From: Geminicoccaceae bacterium | GTDB taxonomy: Bacteria > Pseudomonadota > Alphaproteobacteria > Geminicoccales > Geminicoccaceae | DNA length: 33,087 nucleotides | Direction: 5' to 3' | Assembly (NCBI GenBank): GCA_007694015.1 | Contig: RECO01000209.1 | Coordinates: 1-33,087 of the forward strand | Part shown: positions 1 through 7,925 of the stretch, piece by piece | Position numbering within the stretch: the first letter of the stretch is position 1 | How the letters are laid out: every line of letters starts with the position of its first letter | The notes under the pieces: generated by a model | The model's input: only the letters and a program-made list of their open reading frames with translations | Told to the model about the DNA's origin: nothing | The model's database searches: none | Translations under genes and position numbers: made by a program

Positions 1-207
1 TTTCGGCTGGTGCGGGAAGAAGGGTTGATCCTCGGCGGCTCGTCCGGGATCAACATCGCCGGTGCCATTCGGGTGGCGAAGGAGCTGGGGCCCGGCCACA
101 CCATCGTCACCATCCTCTGCGATTACGGCACGCGCTATCAGAGCAAGCTGTTCAATCCGGCCTTCTTGCAGGAAAAAGGCCTTCCCACCCCCGATTGGCT
201 GGCCTGA
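1..207 (+). CDS. Cysteine synthase family protein, C-terminal fragment
   Basis: The gene enters the window from the left; only its last 68 codons are present, so no start is given. The fragment has the glycine/serine-rich stretch GGSSGINIAGA, which in PLP-dependent fold-type II enzymes lies close to the cofactor. It ends with a pattern typical of cysteine synthase/cystathionine beta-synthase proteins: LCDYGTRYQSKLFN followed by GLPTPDWL. The family makes cysteine from O-acetylserine and sulfide, or makes cystathionine; the fragment cannot decide which. The next gene starts 28 bases downstream on the same strand and also handles sulfur, which fits a sulfur amino-acid context. Family is well supported; exact substrate is not. 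Confidence 0.85.
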   Translation, partial: FRLVREEGLILGGSSGINIAGAIRVAKELGPGHTIVTILCDYGTRYQSKLFNPAFLQEKGLPTPDWLA

Positions 208-235
208 GCCTGGCCCTTCTTGGAGGACCGCACCC

Positions 236-1078
236 ATGACCTCGGCCCTGGTCTCTACCGCGTGGCTGCATGACCATCTGCAGAGCCCGGACGTACGCAT
301 CGTCGATGCCACCTACTGCCTGCCGCATCTCGGCCGCAACCCGAAGGCGGAGTTCGAGGACGCCCACATTCCGGGCGCCGTGTTCTTCGACATCGACGAC
401 GTGGCGGACGACAAGAACCCACTGCCGCACATGGTGCCGTCGGCGGCGAAGTTCGCCGCGCGCGTGCGCCGGATGGGGCTCGGCGACGGTTCGCGCATCG
501 TCGTCTACGATAGCAATCGGTTCTGCGCGAGTGCGCGGGTCTGGTGGATGTTCCGTCTGTTCGGCCATCCTGACGTTACCGTGCTCGATGGCGGCTTGGC
601 CAAGTGGCAGGCGGAGGGCCGGCCGCTCGACGACTTCGCGCGGGTGCCGACCGAGCGCCATTTCACCGCGCGGCAGAACACGCTGTTGCTGCGCGAGCTC
701 GACCAGATGCGCCGCAACCTGACCGGAAAGGCCGAGCAGGTGGTGGACGCGCGCTCGGCCGGCCGCTTTGCCGGGGTCGAGCCCGAACCGCGCGAGGGGC
801 TCCGGCCCGGCCATATTCCGGGCAGCCGCAACTTGCCCTTCGACCGGCTGATCGACCCCCAAACCCACACGCTGTTGGAGAAGGAAGCGCTGGCTCAGGC
901 CTTCGCCGAGGCGGGTGTGGACATCCACCAGCCGATCGCGACCACCTGCGGCTCGGGTGTCAGTGCCGCCGTGTTGAACCTCGCACTCTACGAGTTGGGG
1001 CGCGGTGAGGTGGCGCTTTATGACGGCTCGTGGACCGAGTGGGGCGGCCAGCCGGATACGCCGGTGGCCATGGCCTGA
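236..1078 (+). CDS. sseA: 3-mercaptopyruvate / thiosulfate sulfurtransferase (two rhodanese domains)
   Basis: The 280-residue protein has two rhodanese domains, the usual architecture and length of SseA-type enzymes. The N-terminal domain (about 5-135) lacks a catalytic cysteine loop and carries YDSNRFCASARVWWMF. The C-terminal domain has the active-site loop CGSGVSA with catalytic Cys238, close to the CG[ST]GVT signature of mercaptopyruvate sulfurtransferases. Such enzymes move sulfur from 3-mercaptopyruvate to thiol acceptors or cyanide. The ATG at 236 was chosen because GGAGGA lies at 222-227, 8 bases upstream. An in-frame opening back to 62 runs inside the cysteine synthase gene and is not needed. 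The gene follows the cysteine synthase closely and is probably co-transcribed with it. Confidence 0.92.
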   Translation: MTSALVSTAWLHDHLQSPDVRIVDATYCLPHLGRNPKAEFEDAHIPGAVFFDIDDVADDKNPLPHMVPSAAKFAARVRRMGLGDGSRIVVYDSNRFCASARVWWMFRLFGHPDVTVLDGGLAKWQAEGRPLDDFARVPTERHFTARQNTLLLRELDQMRRNLTGKAEQVVDARSAGRFAGVEPEPREGLRPGHIPGSRNLPFDRLIDPQTHTLLEKEALAQAFAEAGVDIHQPIATTCGSGVSAAVLNLALYELGRGEVALYDGSWTEWGGQPDTPVAMA

Positions 1079-1081
1079 ACC

Positions 1082-1618
1082 ATGGCCGCGGCCGAAACCT
1101 GCGTCGTCACCTATCTGGAGATGCGAGCGGCCGGGCGCGCCAAGCGGCCTTGGCCCGGTTCGGCATTTCGCATCGAGTGGGTGCGGCCGAGCGTGCGCTT
1201 CTACCGCTACCTTTACGCCAGCGTCGGCGACGGGTGGTTTTGGGAGTTGCGCAAGCGGTTCGACGACGCGGAGCTGGCGGCCATCGTCCACGACCCGCGC
1301 GTCGAGATCCATCTCCTGACCGAAGGCGGTGTGCCGGCGGGCTATGGCGAGATCGATCGTCGGGTGCCGAACGAGGCCGAGATCACCTATTTCGGCCTGG
1401 TCCCGGAGCTGGTCGGCCGCGGTCTGGGGCGCTGGTTCTTGGAGCAGATCACGGCACGGGCATGGCGCACCTGGCCGGAGCGAGTGTGGCTGCACACCTG
1501 CGACCTCGACCATCCGCGCGCCCTTGCCAATTACGAGGCCGCGGGCTTTCGGGTGTACGACCGGCAGGTGGAGCCGGCCTTGTCCCCGGCCTATGCGCGA
1601 GCCCCGATCTACGGCTGA
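1082..1618 (+). CDS. GNAT family N-acetyltransferase
   Basis: The 178-residue protein has the GNAT fold signature. Strand beta4 reads AEITYFGLVPEL and is followed by the acetyl-CoA pyrophosphate loop GRGLGRWFL (about residues 110-118). Later come HTCDLDHPRALANYEAAGFRVY, in which N and Y of the ANYEAAGF segment are typical of the GNAT C-terminal part. It should transfer an acetyl group from acetyl-CoA to an amine; the substrate cannot be read. The start lies 3 bases after the sulfurtransferase stop, so the two are probably translated from one message. The stop is 8 bases from the convergent stop of the minus-strand gene that follows, leaving no room for a conventional terminator between them. 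Confidence 0.88.
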   Translation: MAAAETCVVTYLEMRAAGRAKRPWPGSAFRIEWVRPSVRFYRYLYASVGDGWFWELRKRFDDAELAAIVHDPRVEIHLLTEGGVPAGYGEIDRRVPNEAEITYFGLVPELVGRGLGRWFLEQITARAWRTWPERVWLHTCDLDHPRALANYEAAGFRVYDRQVEPALSPAYARAPIYG

Positions 1619-1625
1619 GGCAGCG

Positions 1626-2213
1626 CTACCAGAGCCACCACTGCCGGGGCTTGCGCAGGCCCAGGACGACGTCGGGGGCGACGACCTTGGCGCCGCTCGG
1701 CGCGGGCTTCACGGCTACCGGCAGGCCGACGGCGTCGCACCAGTGGACGGCGAGCGCGTTGGTGACGGCCTCGGTGTTTTTCACCGCCACCCATTTCTGG
1801 CGCAGCGCGACGTGCGCCAGTTCGTGGGCCAGGACGAAGCCCGCGGCGATCTCGGGCGTGGCGAAACCGTAGACGACGGGGCCGCTCCGCCAGCCCTGCC
1901 GGGTGCGCGGTGCGGCGAGCGCACCCCAATGGGCGAGCCCTTGCGGGTAGACCCAGCGCTCGGTGCGCACCGCGGCGGTGATGACGTAGCCCTGCGCGCG
2001 CAGCTCGGCGCCCGGACGGTTGCCCTTCAGGGGCTTGGGATAGCGGCACTTGCCATGCACGACGCCCACCCGCTTGGGGCTCAGCGTGATGCGCTGGAAC
2101 AGGGTCGGATCGGCCCCCGGCAGGGCGAGGAGTTGGCCGGCGACCGCCTCGATCACGGCCGCCATGCCGACCCGATCGCGCACCACCAGATCGCCGATGC
2201 GAACCTCGGGCAA
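1626..2213 (-). CDS. Predicted small zinc metallopeptidase with HELAH motif
   Basis: This 195-residue protein carries HELAH at residues 130-134 (zinc-binding HExxH) within AAGFVLAHELAHVALRQ. A possible third ligand, Glu148, lies in NTEAVTNALAVHW. HExxH followed by E-x3-NA resembles ImmA/IrrE-like or other small gluzincins, but I do not recognise the family with certainty. No signal peptide is visible. No ATG is available near the beginning: the best start is TTG at 2213, which gives MPEVRIGD and lies 5 bases after the stop of the upstream M20 peptidase. GTG codons about 10 residues further in are alternatives. Tight coupling to the M20 gene suggests a shared transcript. Peptidase activity is inference from the motif. 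Confidence 0.7.
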   Translation of the reverse strand: MPEVRIGDLVVRDRVGMAAVIEAVAGQLLALPGADPTLFQRITLSPKRVGVVHGKCRYPKPLKGNRPGAELRAQGYVITAAVRTERWVYPQGLAHWGALAAPRTRQGWRSGPVVYGFATPEIAAGFVLAHELAHVALRQKWVAVKNTEAVTNALAVHWCDAVGLPVAVKPAPSGAKVVAPDVVLGLRKPRQWWLW

Positions 2214-2218
2214 GGCGC

Positions 2219-3337
2219 TCAGTCCGCCAGCAGGTCGCGGGTGAGGTCGTGGAGAAAGCCCGCGCGCTCGACCAGGGACGAGATGCGGATGTGCTCCCAT
2301 TTGGTGTGGGCGCCGTCGCCGTCGATGCCGAGGCCGTCGAGGGTGGGGGCCTTGTCGTAGGTGAAGTTGCCGTCGCTGCCGCCGCCGGTCGCCATGCCCT
2401 CGAGGGTGAAGCCGTGCCGCCGGGCGATCGGGGCGGCCCGCTGAAACAGGGCGTCGGTGGCGGCATTGGGCGCCATGGCCGGCCGGTTGAGACCGCCCTC
2501 CAGCGTCAGGGTGACGTCCACATCGTAGGCTTGGCTCGCCTCGAAGCGCCGGATGGCCTCTGCCGCCACCTCCGGGTTGGGTACCCGAATGTCGACGAAG
2601 GCGCGCGCTTCCTCCGGCACGACGTTGAAGGCGGTGCCGCCTTCGACGATGCCGACATTGACCGAAAGGTTGCGCCGGTAGTCGGTCATCGCCTCCCAGT
2701 CGAGGATTTGGCGGGCCATCTCCTTGATGGCGCTGCGGCCGTCTTGGTGCTTCGAGCCCGAATGCGCCGGGCGCCCCCGAAAGCGGGCGACGTAACGCGC
2801 CACGCCGCGGCGGGCGACGACCACCTTGCCGCCTTCGCGCGCCGGCTCCACCACCAACACGGCGTGCGCGCCCGTGGCGAGGTCCTCGATCAGCGCCCGA
2901 GAGGTCGGGCTGCCGACTTCCTCGTCGGCCGTATAGAGCAGCTTGAGCTTGCGCTGGTTGCCCAAGGCCTGCTTCGCCAATTCGCGATAGCCGACGCAGG
3001 CCAGGTAGGCGCCGCCCTTCATGTCGTAGATGCCGGGGCCATAGGCCTTGTCGCCGTCGACGCGAAAGGGGTTCTCCAGGAGCGTGCCGACGGGGTGGAC
3101 GGTGTCGATGTGGCAGAGGATGACGACCGCACCCGCCTCGCTGCCCCAGGGGCTCTCCACCAGCAAATGATCGCCGTAGCCGTCCTGCCCCGCGATCCGG
3201 CGGCAGGCGGCCCCCAACGCCTCGAACTGGCCCTCGATGTGCCGCGACAGCCGGTTCACCGCCGCCGGGTCGGAGGTGGGTGTCTCGTGCTCCACCCAGA
3301 CCCGGAGCTCGGCGAGCATGGCTTGGGCATCGAACAT
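2219..3337 (-). CDS. M20 family metallopeptidase (glutamate carboxypeptidase / ArgE-DapE type)
   Basis: The 372-residue protein has the full di-zinc set of M20 enzymes: His76 with Asp78 in CHIDTVHP, bridging Asp105 in YDMKGG, catalytic base Glu139 with ligand Glu140 in TADEEVGS, Glu164 in VVEPAR, and His344 in GAHTKWEH. A lid/dimerisation domain (about 175-290) contains GRPAHSGS. The pattern is closest to the CPG2-like carboxypeptidase branch, which removes C-terminal glutamate or acts on acyl-amino acids or dipeptides; the substrate is not readable. There is no signal peptide, so it should be cytoplasmic. The ATG at 3337 is preceded by AGAGGA. A longer reading back to 3379 has no better start. 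A predicted HExxH protein follows 5 bases after the stop. Confidence 0.88.
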   Translation of the reverse strand: MFDAQAMLAELRVWVEHETPTSDPAAVNRLSRHIEGQFEALGAACRRIAGQDGYGDHLLVESPWGSEAGAVVILCHIDTVHPVGTLLENPFRVDGDKAYGPGIYDMKGGAYLACVGYRELAKQALGNQRKLKLLYTADEEVGSPTSRALIEDLATGAHAVLVVEPAREGGKVVVARRGVARYVARFRGRPAHSGSKHQDGRSAIKEMARQILDWEAMTDYRRNLSVNVGIVEGGTAFNVVPEEARAFVDIRVPNPEVAAEAIRRFEASQAYDVDVTLTLEGGLNRPAMAPNAATDALFQRAAPIARRHGFTLEGMATGGGSDGNFTYDKAPTLDGLGIDGDGAHTKWEHIRISSLVERAGFLHDLTRDLLAD

Positions 3338-3860
3338 CGAGCGTGGTCCTCTGTGGCGAACGGGGGTGGCGGGGAGCAAGGTGCTCGGAGGGAGGCAGCT
3401 GCCGCAAGGGAGGAAGGCGAGGCGGCGGCAAAAGGCAAGGGGGGATTTGATGATCCCCCCTTGCCCCCCCCAGCGACGGTGCTGCCGCCGCTAGCCCGGC
3501 AAACCACGTTCCGAGGGGCGAGGGCAGGGGGTTGGAACGTCGCTCCGCTGCCGCAGGCGATTTGTCATAATAACTGTTATCCCCAGGGTAAGAGCTTGGC
3601 TAGAAAAGAAAGTGGGGTGGGACAGTTCGTTTTGCAGAATCGTTTTTTTTGGCCGGCCGGAGGACGGGGCTTGGGGCGGGAGATGAGGGATCGACCATGT
3701 CCAAAAAGCGGATGGAAGGGTAGCACGAAGAGGTTTGTAATCCTAGAGGCGCGGAGTCGGGCGGTGCCGCTGCGGCGGCTGCGGACGGGCGCCGATGGCG
3801 GTGGACGTCGAGCGGCGGATCGACGCTGGTCGCTGCGAGCGCAGCGGTGAATCTGCGACT
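3338..3860. other. Gene-free region between the M20 gene and tRNA-Ser
   Basis: I see no convincing gene in these 523 bases. Small ORFs here have compositions expected of shadow reading in G/C-rich DNA. The stretch contains repeat copy R1-A (3421-3491) and an AT-rich island at about 3559-3612. It also has an eight-T run next to GGCCGGCCGG near 3642-3660. A perfect 7-bp dyad lies at 3831-3846 (CGCTGCG, AG, CGCAGCG), 14 bases past the 3' end of tRNA-Ser, and could help end that transcript, although no U-tract follows it. Confidence 0.6.
3421..3491. repeat. Palindromic repeat R1, copy A (left half only)
   Basis: A perfect 13-bp stem at 3434-3446 and 3453-3465 encloses the loop TTGATG. The run of C after it leads into a segment ending CTGCCGCCGCT. 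GCGGCGGCA at 3422-3430 pairs with TGCCGCCGC at 3483-3491 as an outer arm. The stem and the C-run match the left part of copy B at 12961 almost base for base (stem CAAGGGGGGA / TCCCCCCTTG, loop TTGATG). The right-hand cap seen in copies B, C and D is missing, so this is a partial or solo half-element. Confidence 0.75.
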
Positions 3861-3948
3861 TGGCGGAGGGAACGGGATTCGAACCCGTGAGGGGTTGCCC
3901 CCAACACGCTTTCCAGGCGTGCGCCTTAAACCACTCGGCCATCCCTCC
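3861..3948 (-). tRNA. tRNA-Ser (anticodon GGA)
   Basis: Read on the minus strand, the 88-nt sequence begins GGAGGGATGGCCGAG and ends TCCCTCC, discriminator G, then an encoded CCA (bases 3861-3863). The acceptor stem GGAGGGA/TCCCTCC is perfect. The anticodon stem-loop is CACGC-CTGGAAA-GCGTG, giving anticodon GGA (codons UCC/UCU). A long variable arm (GTTGGGGGCAACC) and the T-arm GGGTTCGAATCCC confirm a class II serine tRNA. Confidence 0.97.
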
Positions 3949-3961
3949 GACGTCCGCGGTT

Positions 3962-3989
3962 GTTTAGCCGTGGCGATTGGGCCTTGCAA
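3962..3989 (-). promoter_or_regulatory. Candidate promoter for tRNA-Ser
   Basis: On the minus strand, TTGCAA (3984-3989) and CTAAAC (3962-3967) are separated by 16 bases. This would place transcription start a few bases before the 5' end of tRNA-Ser at 3948. The -10 match is modest, so this is a candidate only. The region is shared with the divergent gene starting at 4020. Confidence 0.3.
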
Positions 3990-4019
3990 CCGAACGTCGC
4001 TCGAGGCACCGACAGCGCC

Positions 4020-4328
4020 ATGCGTATCCTCTTTTCGTTTCTCGGCGGGGTGTTGGTCTTTCTCGGCGTGGCCTGCCTGGTCGCGGAAGGGCTGCACTGG
4101 GTGATTGGCGACGCGCGCGGTTTGCTGAGCCTGGAGCGGGTCTGGAACGGCGTGCATGCCGGCAGTCGCGATGCCCTGGAAGCCGCCCTGCGCAGCACCC
4201 TCGGCGCTACCCTTTGGACGCCCGTCGGCTGGGTGCTGGCGCTACCCAGTTGGCTGGTGCTGCTGGTTTTGGGTCTGCCGTTGTGGATGCTCGGCGGCCG
4301 CACGCGCGAGCGCGGCGGCTTTGGCTGA
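4020..4328 (+). CDS. Small two-helix membrane protein, conserved hypothetical
   Basis: The 102-residue protein has a hydrophobic helix at about 3-22 (ILFSFLGGVLVFLGVACLV), a short amphipathic middle (about 30-65), and a second helix at about 72-93 (VGWVLALPSWLVLLVLGLPLW). It ends in the basic stretch GGRTRERG. I believe similar short proteins sit beside the serine tRNA in other alphaproteobacteria, sometimes with misleading names, but no function is known to me. The ATG at 4020 precedes the first helix directly; the only purine-rich upstream sequence (GAGG) is rather far away. It lies upstream of copA, which has its own promoter, so a copper role is not implied. Confidence 0.7.
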   Translation: MRILFSFLGGVLVFLGVACLVAEGLHWVIGDARGLLSLERVWNGVHAGSRDALEAALRSTLGATLWTPVGWVLALPSWLVLLVLGLPLWMLGGRTRERGGFG

Positions 4329-4361
4329 TCCGGCACGTTCGAAAGTCGCTTCCCACCGCCC

Positions 4362-4392
4362 TTGACCTTCCAGGAGCCGGAAGCACGAACCT
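4362..4392 (+). promoter_or_regulatory. CueR-type promoter and operator of copA-cueR
   Basis: TTGACC (4362-4367) and GAACCT (4387-4392) are separated by exactly 19 bases, the over-long spacer characteristic of MerR-family promoters. The spacer region holds the dyad ACCTTCC (4365-4371), 7 bases, GGAAGCA (4379-4385). From memory the E. coli copA promoter has the same design, with TTGACCTTCC and a matching GGAAGGT half. Here the right half-site is degenerate in its last two bases. CueR would twist this promoter when loaded with Cu(I). Because cueR is the second gene of the operon, it would also control its own synthesis. Confidence 0.82.
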
Positions 4393-4423
4393 CGGCCTCT
4401 GATCTCATGGGCTGGGGACCGCG

Positions 4424-6823
4424 ATGGATCTGTTGGCGAACGAGGGGCGCGCCGTGCGGCTGCCGGTCACCGGCATGACCTGTGCCGGCTGTGCCCGGCG
4501 CGTCGAAACCGCCTTGCAAGCCGTGCCGGGGGTGGACGAGGCCTCGGTCAACGTCGCCCTGGAGCGGGCCGACGTGCGGTTCGATCCCCAGCGAAGCGAC
4601 CCCCAAGCTTTGATCCGGGCGATCCAGGCGACCGGCTTCGGGGTGCGCGAGACGAGCCTGCGCCTGCCGATCCGGGGCATGACCTGCGCCGGCTGTGCAG
4701 GCCGTATCGAGCAGGCGTTGCAAAAGGTGCCGGGGGTGATCGACGCGTCGGTCAACCTGGCACTGGAGCGGGCCGACGTGCGCGTCCTGGCCGATGGCCC
4801 GGCGGCGGGGACGTTGATCGGGGCGATCCGCGCCGCCGGCTACGACGTGCCGGAGGAGGGCGTCGGCACGGCGGCGGCACCGCGCGACGACACGGGCCGC
4901 CAGGATCTGATCGAGCTCGCCATTGCCGCCGTCCTGACGCTGCCCCTGGTCGTGCAGAAGGTCGCCATGATCGCGGGCTTCGGCCTGCATTTGCCGGTCT
5001 GGAGCGAATTGCTGTTGGCGGCTCCGGTCCAGTTCTGGATCGGCCGGCGCTATTACAAGGCGGCCTGGCGTGGGCTGCGCGCCCGCTCCGGCAACATGGA
5101 CCAGCTGGTCGCCCTCGGCACCACGACCGCGTTTCTCTACAGCACGTGGCTGGTGCTGACCTTGGGCGATGCCGCCCACGGCCTGCTCTACTTCGAAGCT
5201 TCCGCCGTCATCATCACCCTGGTCCTTGCCGGCAAGGTGATGGAATCCCGCGCCAAGCGCTCGGCTTCGGCCGCCTTGCGCGAATTGATGGCGCTGCGGC
5301 CGCAGCGCGCGGTCGTCCTGCGCGCTGGCAAGGAGGTCGAGGTCGGCATCGACGAGGTCGGCATCGGCGACATGGTGGTCGTGCGGCCGGGCGAACGGTT
5401 GCCGGTGGACGGCCGAATCGTACGCGGCGAGAGCGAACTCGACGAGAGCCTGTTGACCGGCGAGAGCGTGCCGGTGGTGCGCCGGGTGGGCGACGAGGTG
5501 GTGGCCGGCGCCATCAACGGTCAGGGCCTGTTGCGGCTGCGCGCCGAGCGCATCGGCCAGGACACCACGCTCGCGAGGATCGCCGAGCTGGTCGCGCGGG
5601 CGCAGACCGGCAAGGCCCCGATCCAGCGCCTGGTCGACCGGGTGAGCGGCATCTTCGTGCCGGCGGTGCTGGTGCTCGCGGCCTTGACCTTGCTCGGCTG
5701 GTGGAGCCTTGCCGGCGATTTCGGCGCCGGTTTGATCGCGGCCGTCTCCGTGCTCGTCATCGCCTGCCCCTGCGCCTTGGGCCTGGCGACGCCAACGGCG
5801 CTCGTCGCCGGCACCGGTGCCGCCGCCAAGGCCGGCATCCTGATCCGCGACATCCAGGCCCTGGAGCGGGCCCACCGGGTCGACCTCGTGGTGTTCGACA
5901 AGACGGGCACGCTGACGCGCGGCACGCCGAGCGTGCGGGACGTGCAGCCGGTGGCGGGCAGCGACGCCGACACGCTGCTGCGGCTCGCCGCCTCGGCGCA
6001 GCGGGGCAGCGAGCACGTGTTGGGGCGGGCCGTGGTGCAGGCGGCCGAAGCTGTGGGTCTGGAGCTGGCCGAGCCCTTGAACTTCCGGGCCACGGTGGGC
6101 GAGGGGATCGAGGCGACCGTGGACGGGCGCGTGATCCGCGTCGGCCGTGCGGGTTTCGCCTTGGCCACGGTCGAACGCAGTGCCGAGGCCGAACGGCTGG
6201 AAGCCGAGGGGGCCACGGTCGTCTGGGTGAGCGCCGATGGGGCCGGCTTGGGCCTGTTGGCGATTGCCGACGAAGTCCGGCCCGAGGCCAAGGCGGCCGT
6301 CGCCCGGCTCCACCGGCAGGGGGTGCGTACCGTCCTGCTTACCGGCGACAACCAGCGCACCGCCGACCACGTGGCGGCACTCCTGGGCATCGACGAGGTG
6401 GTGGCCGAGGTGCGGCCGGACGGCAAGGCCGCGTTCGTTCAGGCCCGTGTCGGCGAGGGCAAGCGCGTCGCCGTGGTCGGCGATGGCGTCAACGACGCGC
6501 CGGCCCTGGCCGCGGCCGATGTCGGCATCGCCATGGGCAGCGGCGCCGACGTCGCCTTGGAGACCGCGGGTGTCACGCTGATGCGCCCGGTCGTGGGCCT
6601 GGTGCCGGCAGCTTTGGAGGTCGCTCGTGCCACCTGGCGCAAGATCCGCCAGAACCTCTTCTGGGCATTCATCTACAACGTCATCGGTCTGCCCATCGCC
6701 GCCATGGGCATGCTCAGCCCCACCTATGCCGGTGCCGCCATGGCGCTCTCCAGCGTCAGCGTCGTCACCAACGCCCTGCTCTTGAAACGCTGGCGGCCCC
6801 GCGTCGAGGAGGCCACGCGATGA
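4424..6823 (+). CDS. copA: Cu(I)-exporting P1B-type ATPase
   Basis: The 799-residue protein pumps monovalent copper out of the cytoplasm using ATP. Two N-terminal metal-binding (HMA) domains carry GMTCAGC with Cys20/Cys23 and Cys88/Cys91. They are followed by about eight membrane helices. Transmembrane metal site residues are Cys448-Pro-Cys450 ([13 protein letters not shown]), YN in FIYNVIGLP, and MALSS near the C-terminus, the P1B-1 copper signature. Catalytic motifs are TGES (actuator), DKTGT with phosphorylated Asp492, and [13 protein letters not shown] lies just upstream of the ATG. The stop overlaps the cueR start (ATGA), and a CueR-like promoter lies 32 bases upstream. The gene is complete and of normal length. 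Confidence 0.96.
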   Translation: MDLLANEGRAVRLPVTGMTCAGCARRVETALQAVPGVDEASVNVALERADVRFDPQRSDPQALIRAIQATGFGVRETSLRLPIRGMTCAGCAGRIEQALQKVPGVIDASVNLALERADVRVLADGPAAGTLIGAIRAAGYDVPEEGVGTAAAPRDDTGRQDLIELAIAAVLTLPLVVQKVAMIAGFGLHLPVWSELLLAAPVQFWIGRRYYKAAWRGLRARSGNMDQLVALGTTTAFLYSTWLVLTLGDAAHGLLYFEASAVIITLVLAGKVMESRAKRSASAALRELMALRPQRAVVLRAGKEVEVGIDEVGIGDMVVVRPGERLPVDGRIVRGESELDESLLTGESVPVVRRVGDEVVAGAINGQGLLRLRAERIGQDTTLARIAELVARAQTGKAPIQRLVDRVSGIFVPAVLVLAALTLLGWWSLAGDFGAGLIAAVSVLVIACPCALGLATPTALVAGTGAAAKAGILIRDIQALERAHRVDLVVFDKTGTLTRGTPSVRDVQPVAGSDADTLLRLAASAQRGSEHVLGRAVVQAAEAVGLELAEPLNFRATVGEGIEATVDGRVIRVGRAGFALATVERSAEAERLEAEGATVVWVSADGAGLGLLAIADEVRPEAKAAVARLHRQGVRTVLLTGDNQRTADHVAALLGIDEVVAEVRPDGKAAFVQARVGEGKRVAVVGDGVNDAPALAAADVGIAMGSGADVALETAGVTLMRPVVGLVPAALEVARATWRKIRQNLFWAFIYNVIGLPIAAMGMLSPTYAGAAMALSSVSVVTNALLLKRWRPRVEEATR

Positions 6824-7215
6824 ACATCGGTGAAGCCGCGCGCCAAAGCGGCCTGCCGGCCAAGACCATCCGCTTCTACGAAGAAATCGGGCTGATCCAA
6901 CCGACCCGCCGGCTCGACAACAACTACCGCGACTACGACACCCGCGACGTCCACCGGCTGCGCTTCGTCGCCCGCGCCCGTGCCTTGGGCTTCAGCGTCG
7001 AACAGTGCCGGGAACTTCTGGCGCTCTACGGCGACCGCCAACGCGCCAGCGCCGACGTCAAAGCCATCGCCCTGCAGCACATCGCCGAAATCGATCAACG
7101 CATCGCCGAACTCGAAGCCATGAAGGGCACCCTCCAAACCCTGGCCGCCCGCTGCCACGGCGACGAGCGCCCCGACTGCCCGATCCTCGAGGGCCTCGCG
7201 CGCGAGGGAGGTTGA
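6820..7215 (+). CDS. cueR: Copper-responsive MerR-family regulator
   Basis: The 131-residue protein starts with a winged helix MerR DNA-binding domain ([20 protein letters not shown]). It continues with a dimerisation helix (about 75-107). The metal loop is CHGDERPDC, Cys112-x7-Cys120, the same spacing and numbering as E. coli CueR, where the two cysteines bind Cu(I) linearly. This favours CueR over other MerR proteins. It begins inside the copA stop codon (ATGA overlap), so the pump and its regulator share a message under the promoter at 4362-4392. No truncation is seen. Confidence 0.94.
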   Translation: MNIGEAARQSGLPAKTIRFYEEIGLIQPTRRLDNNYRDYDTRDVHRLRFVARARALGFSVEQCRELLALYGDRQRASADVKAIALQHIAEIDQRIAELEAMKGTLQTLAARCHGDERPDCPILEGLAREGG

Positions 7216-7240
7216 AGGGAAGGTCGCAGATCGCGCCAAC

Positions 7241-7252
7241 CGGAAAACGCTC
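7241..7252 (+). repeat. Single copy of the 12-mer that ends repeat R2 copy 1
   Basis: CGGAAAACGCTC occurs here, 25 bases after cueR, and again at 8038-8049; its reverse complement is at 7927-7938. The rest of the gap between cueR and trmO (7216-7408) shows no gene I can support. Confidence 0.5.
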
Positions 7253-7408
7253 GAACGTCGCCAGCGCGTCTTGCATTCGGCCGTAGAGTGGCCGGCGCGT
7301 GGCGTCGGCCAGGCGGCTTCGATGTCGGTGCGCACGTTCATCCAAATCCGTTCGCCGAGCGTGCACGGTGCGAGCCGTGGTCCGAGCGGGGCTTGCGGCG
7401 TGACGCCC

Positions 7409-7906
7409 TCAGCCGGAACGGCGCCAGCCGACCACGGCTGCGGGGTGGCTGTCGGTGTTGGCGAGGTAGGGTTTGACGTCCAAAAGCGGCGTGCCGTCGA
7501 GGCAATCGAGGCCCTGGACTTCCAGCACATGGCCGTCGATGCGGCAGAGCGGCACGATGCCGACGCCGATGGGGTTGGGTCGGTTGGGCGAGCGCAGCGC
7601 GAAGGTGCCAAGCGGGTAAGGCGCGTGGCTCGGCGCTTGGACGAGGTAATCGCGGCGGGCCCGATCGAGCCAGTAAAGGACGATGACGTGGCTCGTGCCG
7701 GCCAAGCCGTCGAGCGCCGGTGCGAACTCGGCGGCCAGCTCCACCTGACAGAGCGCCGCACTCGAGGCCGTGTTCTTCGGACAGTCGCTGCGCGTGCGCC
7801 AGGGGGTCCGGATGCGGCCGATGAAGACGAGACCGGCATCGGGAGGGCGCTGGCCCATGTCCTCGCCGAGCCGCTCGCCGGCACGTTGCCCGACCTCCTG
7901 CTGCAT
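7409..7906 (-). CDS. trmO: tRNA (N6-threonylcarbamoyladenosine37-N6)-methyltransferase, TrmO/TsaA-like
   Basis: The 165-residue protein belongs to the TrmO (formerly VirR/YaeB) family, which methylates t6A37 in threonine tRNAs using S-adenosylmethionine. The conserved core FALRSPNRPNPIGVGIV is present, preceded by VLYWLDRA and followed by LDCLDGTPLLDVKPYL. It has the single beta-barrel domain and lacks the longer C-terminal extension of E. coli TrmO, as in many shorter homologues. The ATG at 7906 is preceded by GGAGGT with 7 bases between. Upstream in-frame codons enter repeat R2 and are not protein-like. It is isolated on the minus strand between cueR and the synthetase gene and is bracketed by inverted copies of a 12-mer (7241 and 7927). 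Confidence 0.88.
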   Translation of the reverse strand: MQQEVGQRAGERLGEDMGQRPPDAGLVFIGRIRTPWRTRSDCPKNTASSAALCQVELAAEFAPALDGLAGTSHVIVLYWLDRARRDYLVQAPSHAPYPLGTFALRSPNRPNPIGVGIVPLCRIDGHVLEVQGLDCLDGTPLLDVKPYLANTDSHPAAVVGWRRSG

Positions 7907-7925
7907 CGCGTCGACCTCCGGAACT

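Noticed and set aside
152-1513. Minus-strand ORF opposite the sulfurtransferase and GNAT genes
   Set aside because: The plus-strand genes have catalytic motifs and ribosome sites; this frame has neither.
3577-3585. DnaA box and chromosome origin
   Set aside because: A single near-match without a cluster of boxes, dnaA, hemE or parAB nearby is not evidence of an origin.
4469-4750. Tandem DNA duplication at the start of copA
   Set aside because: The similarity is the two HMA domains of a normal copper ATPase.
3926-6370. Long minus-strand ORF opposite copA
   Set aside because: Antisense shadow of copA; it also runs through tRNA-Ser and has no recognisable protein features.
7058-7366. Minus-strand ORF between cueR and trmO
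   Set aside because: Half of it overlaps cueR antisense and no family, start signal or conserved motif is seen.
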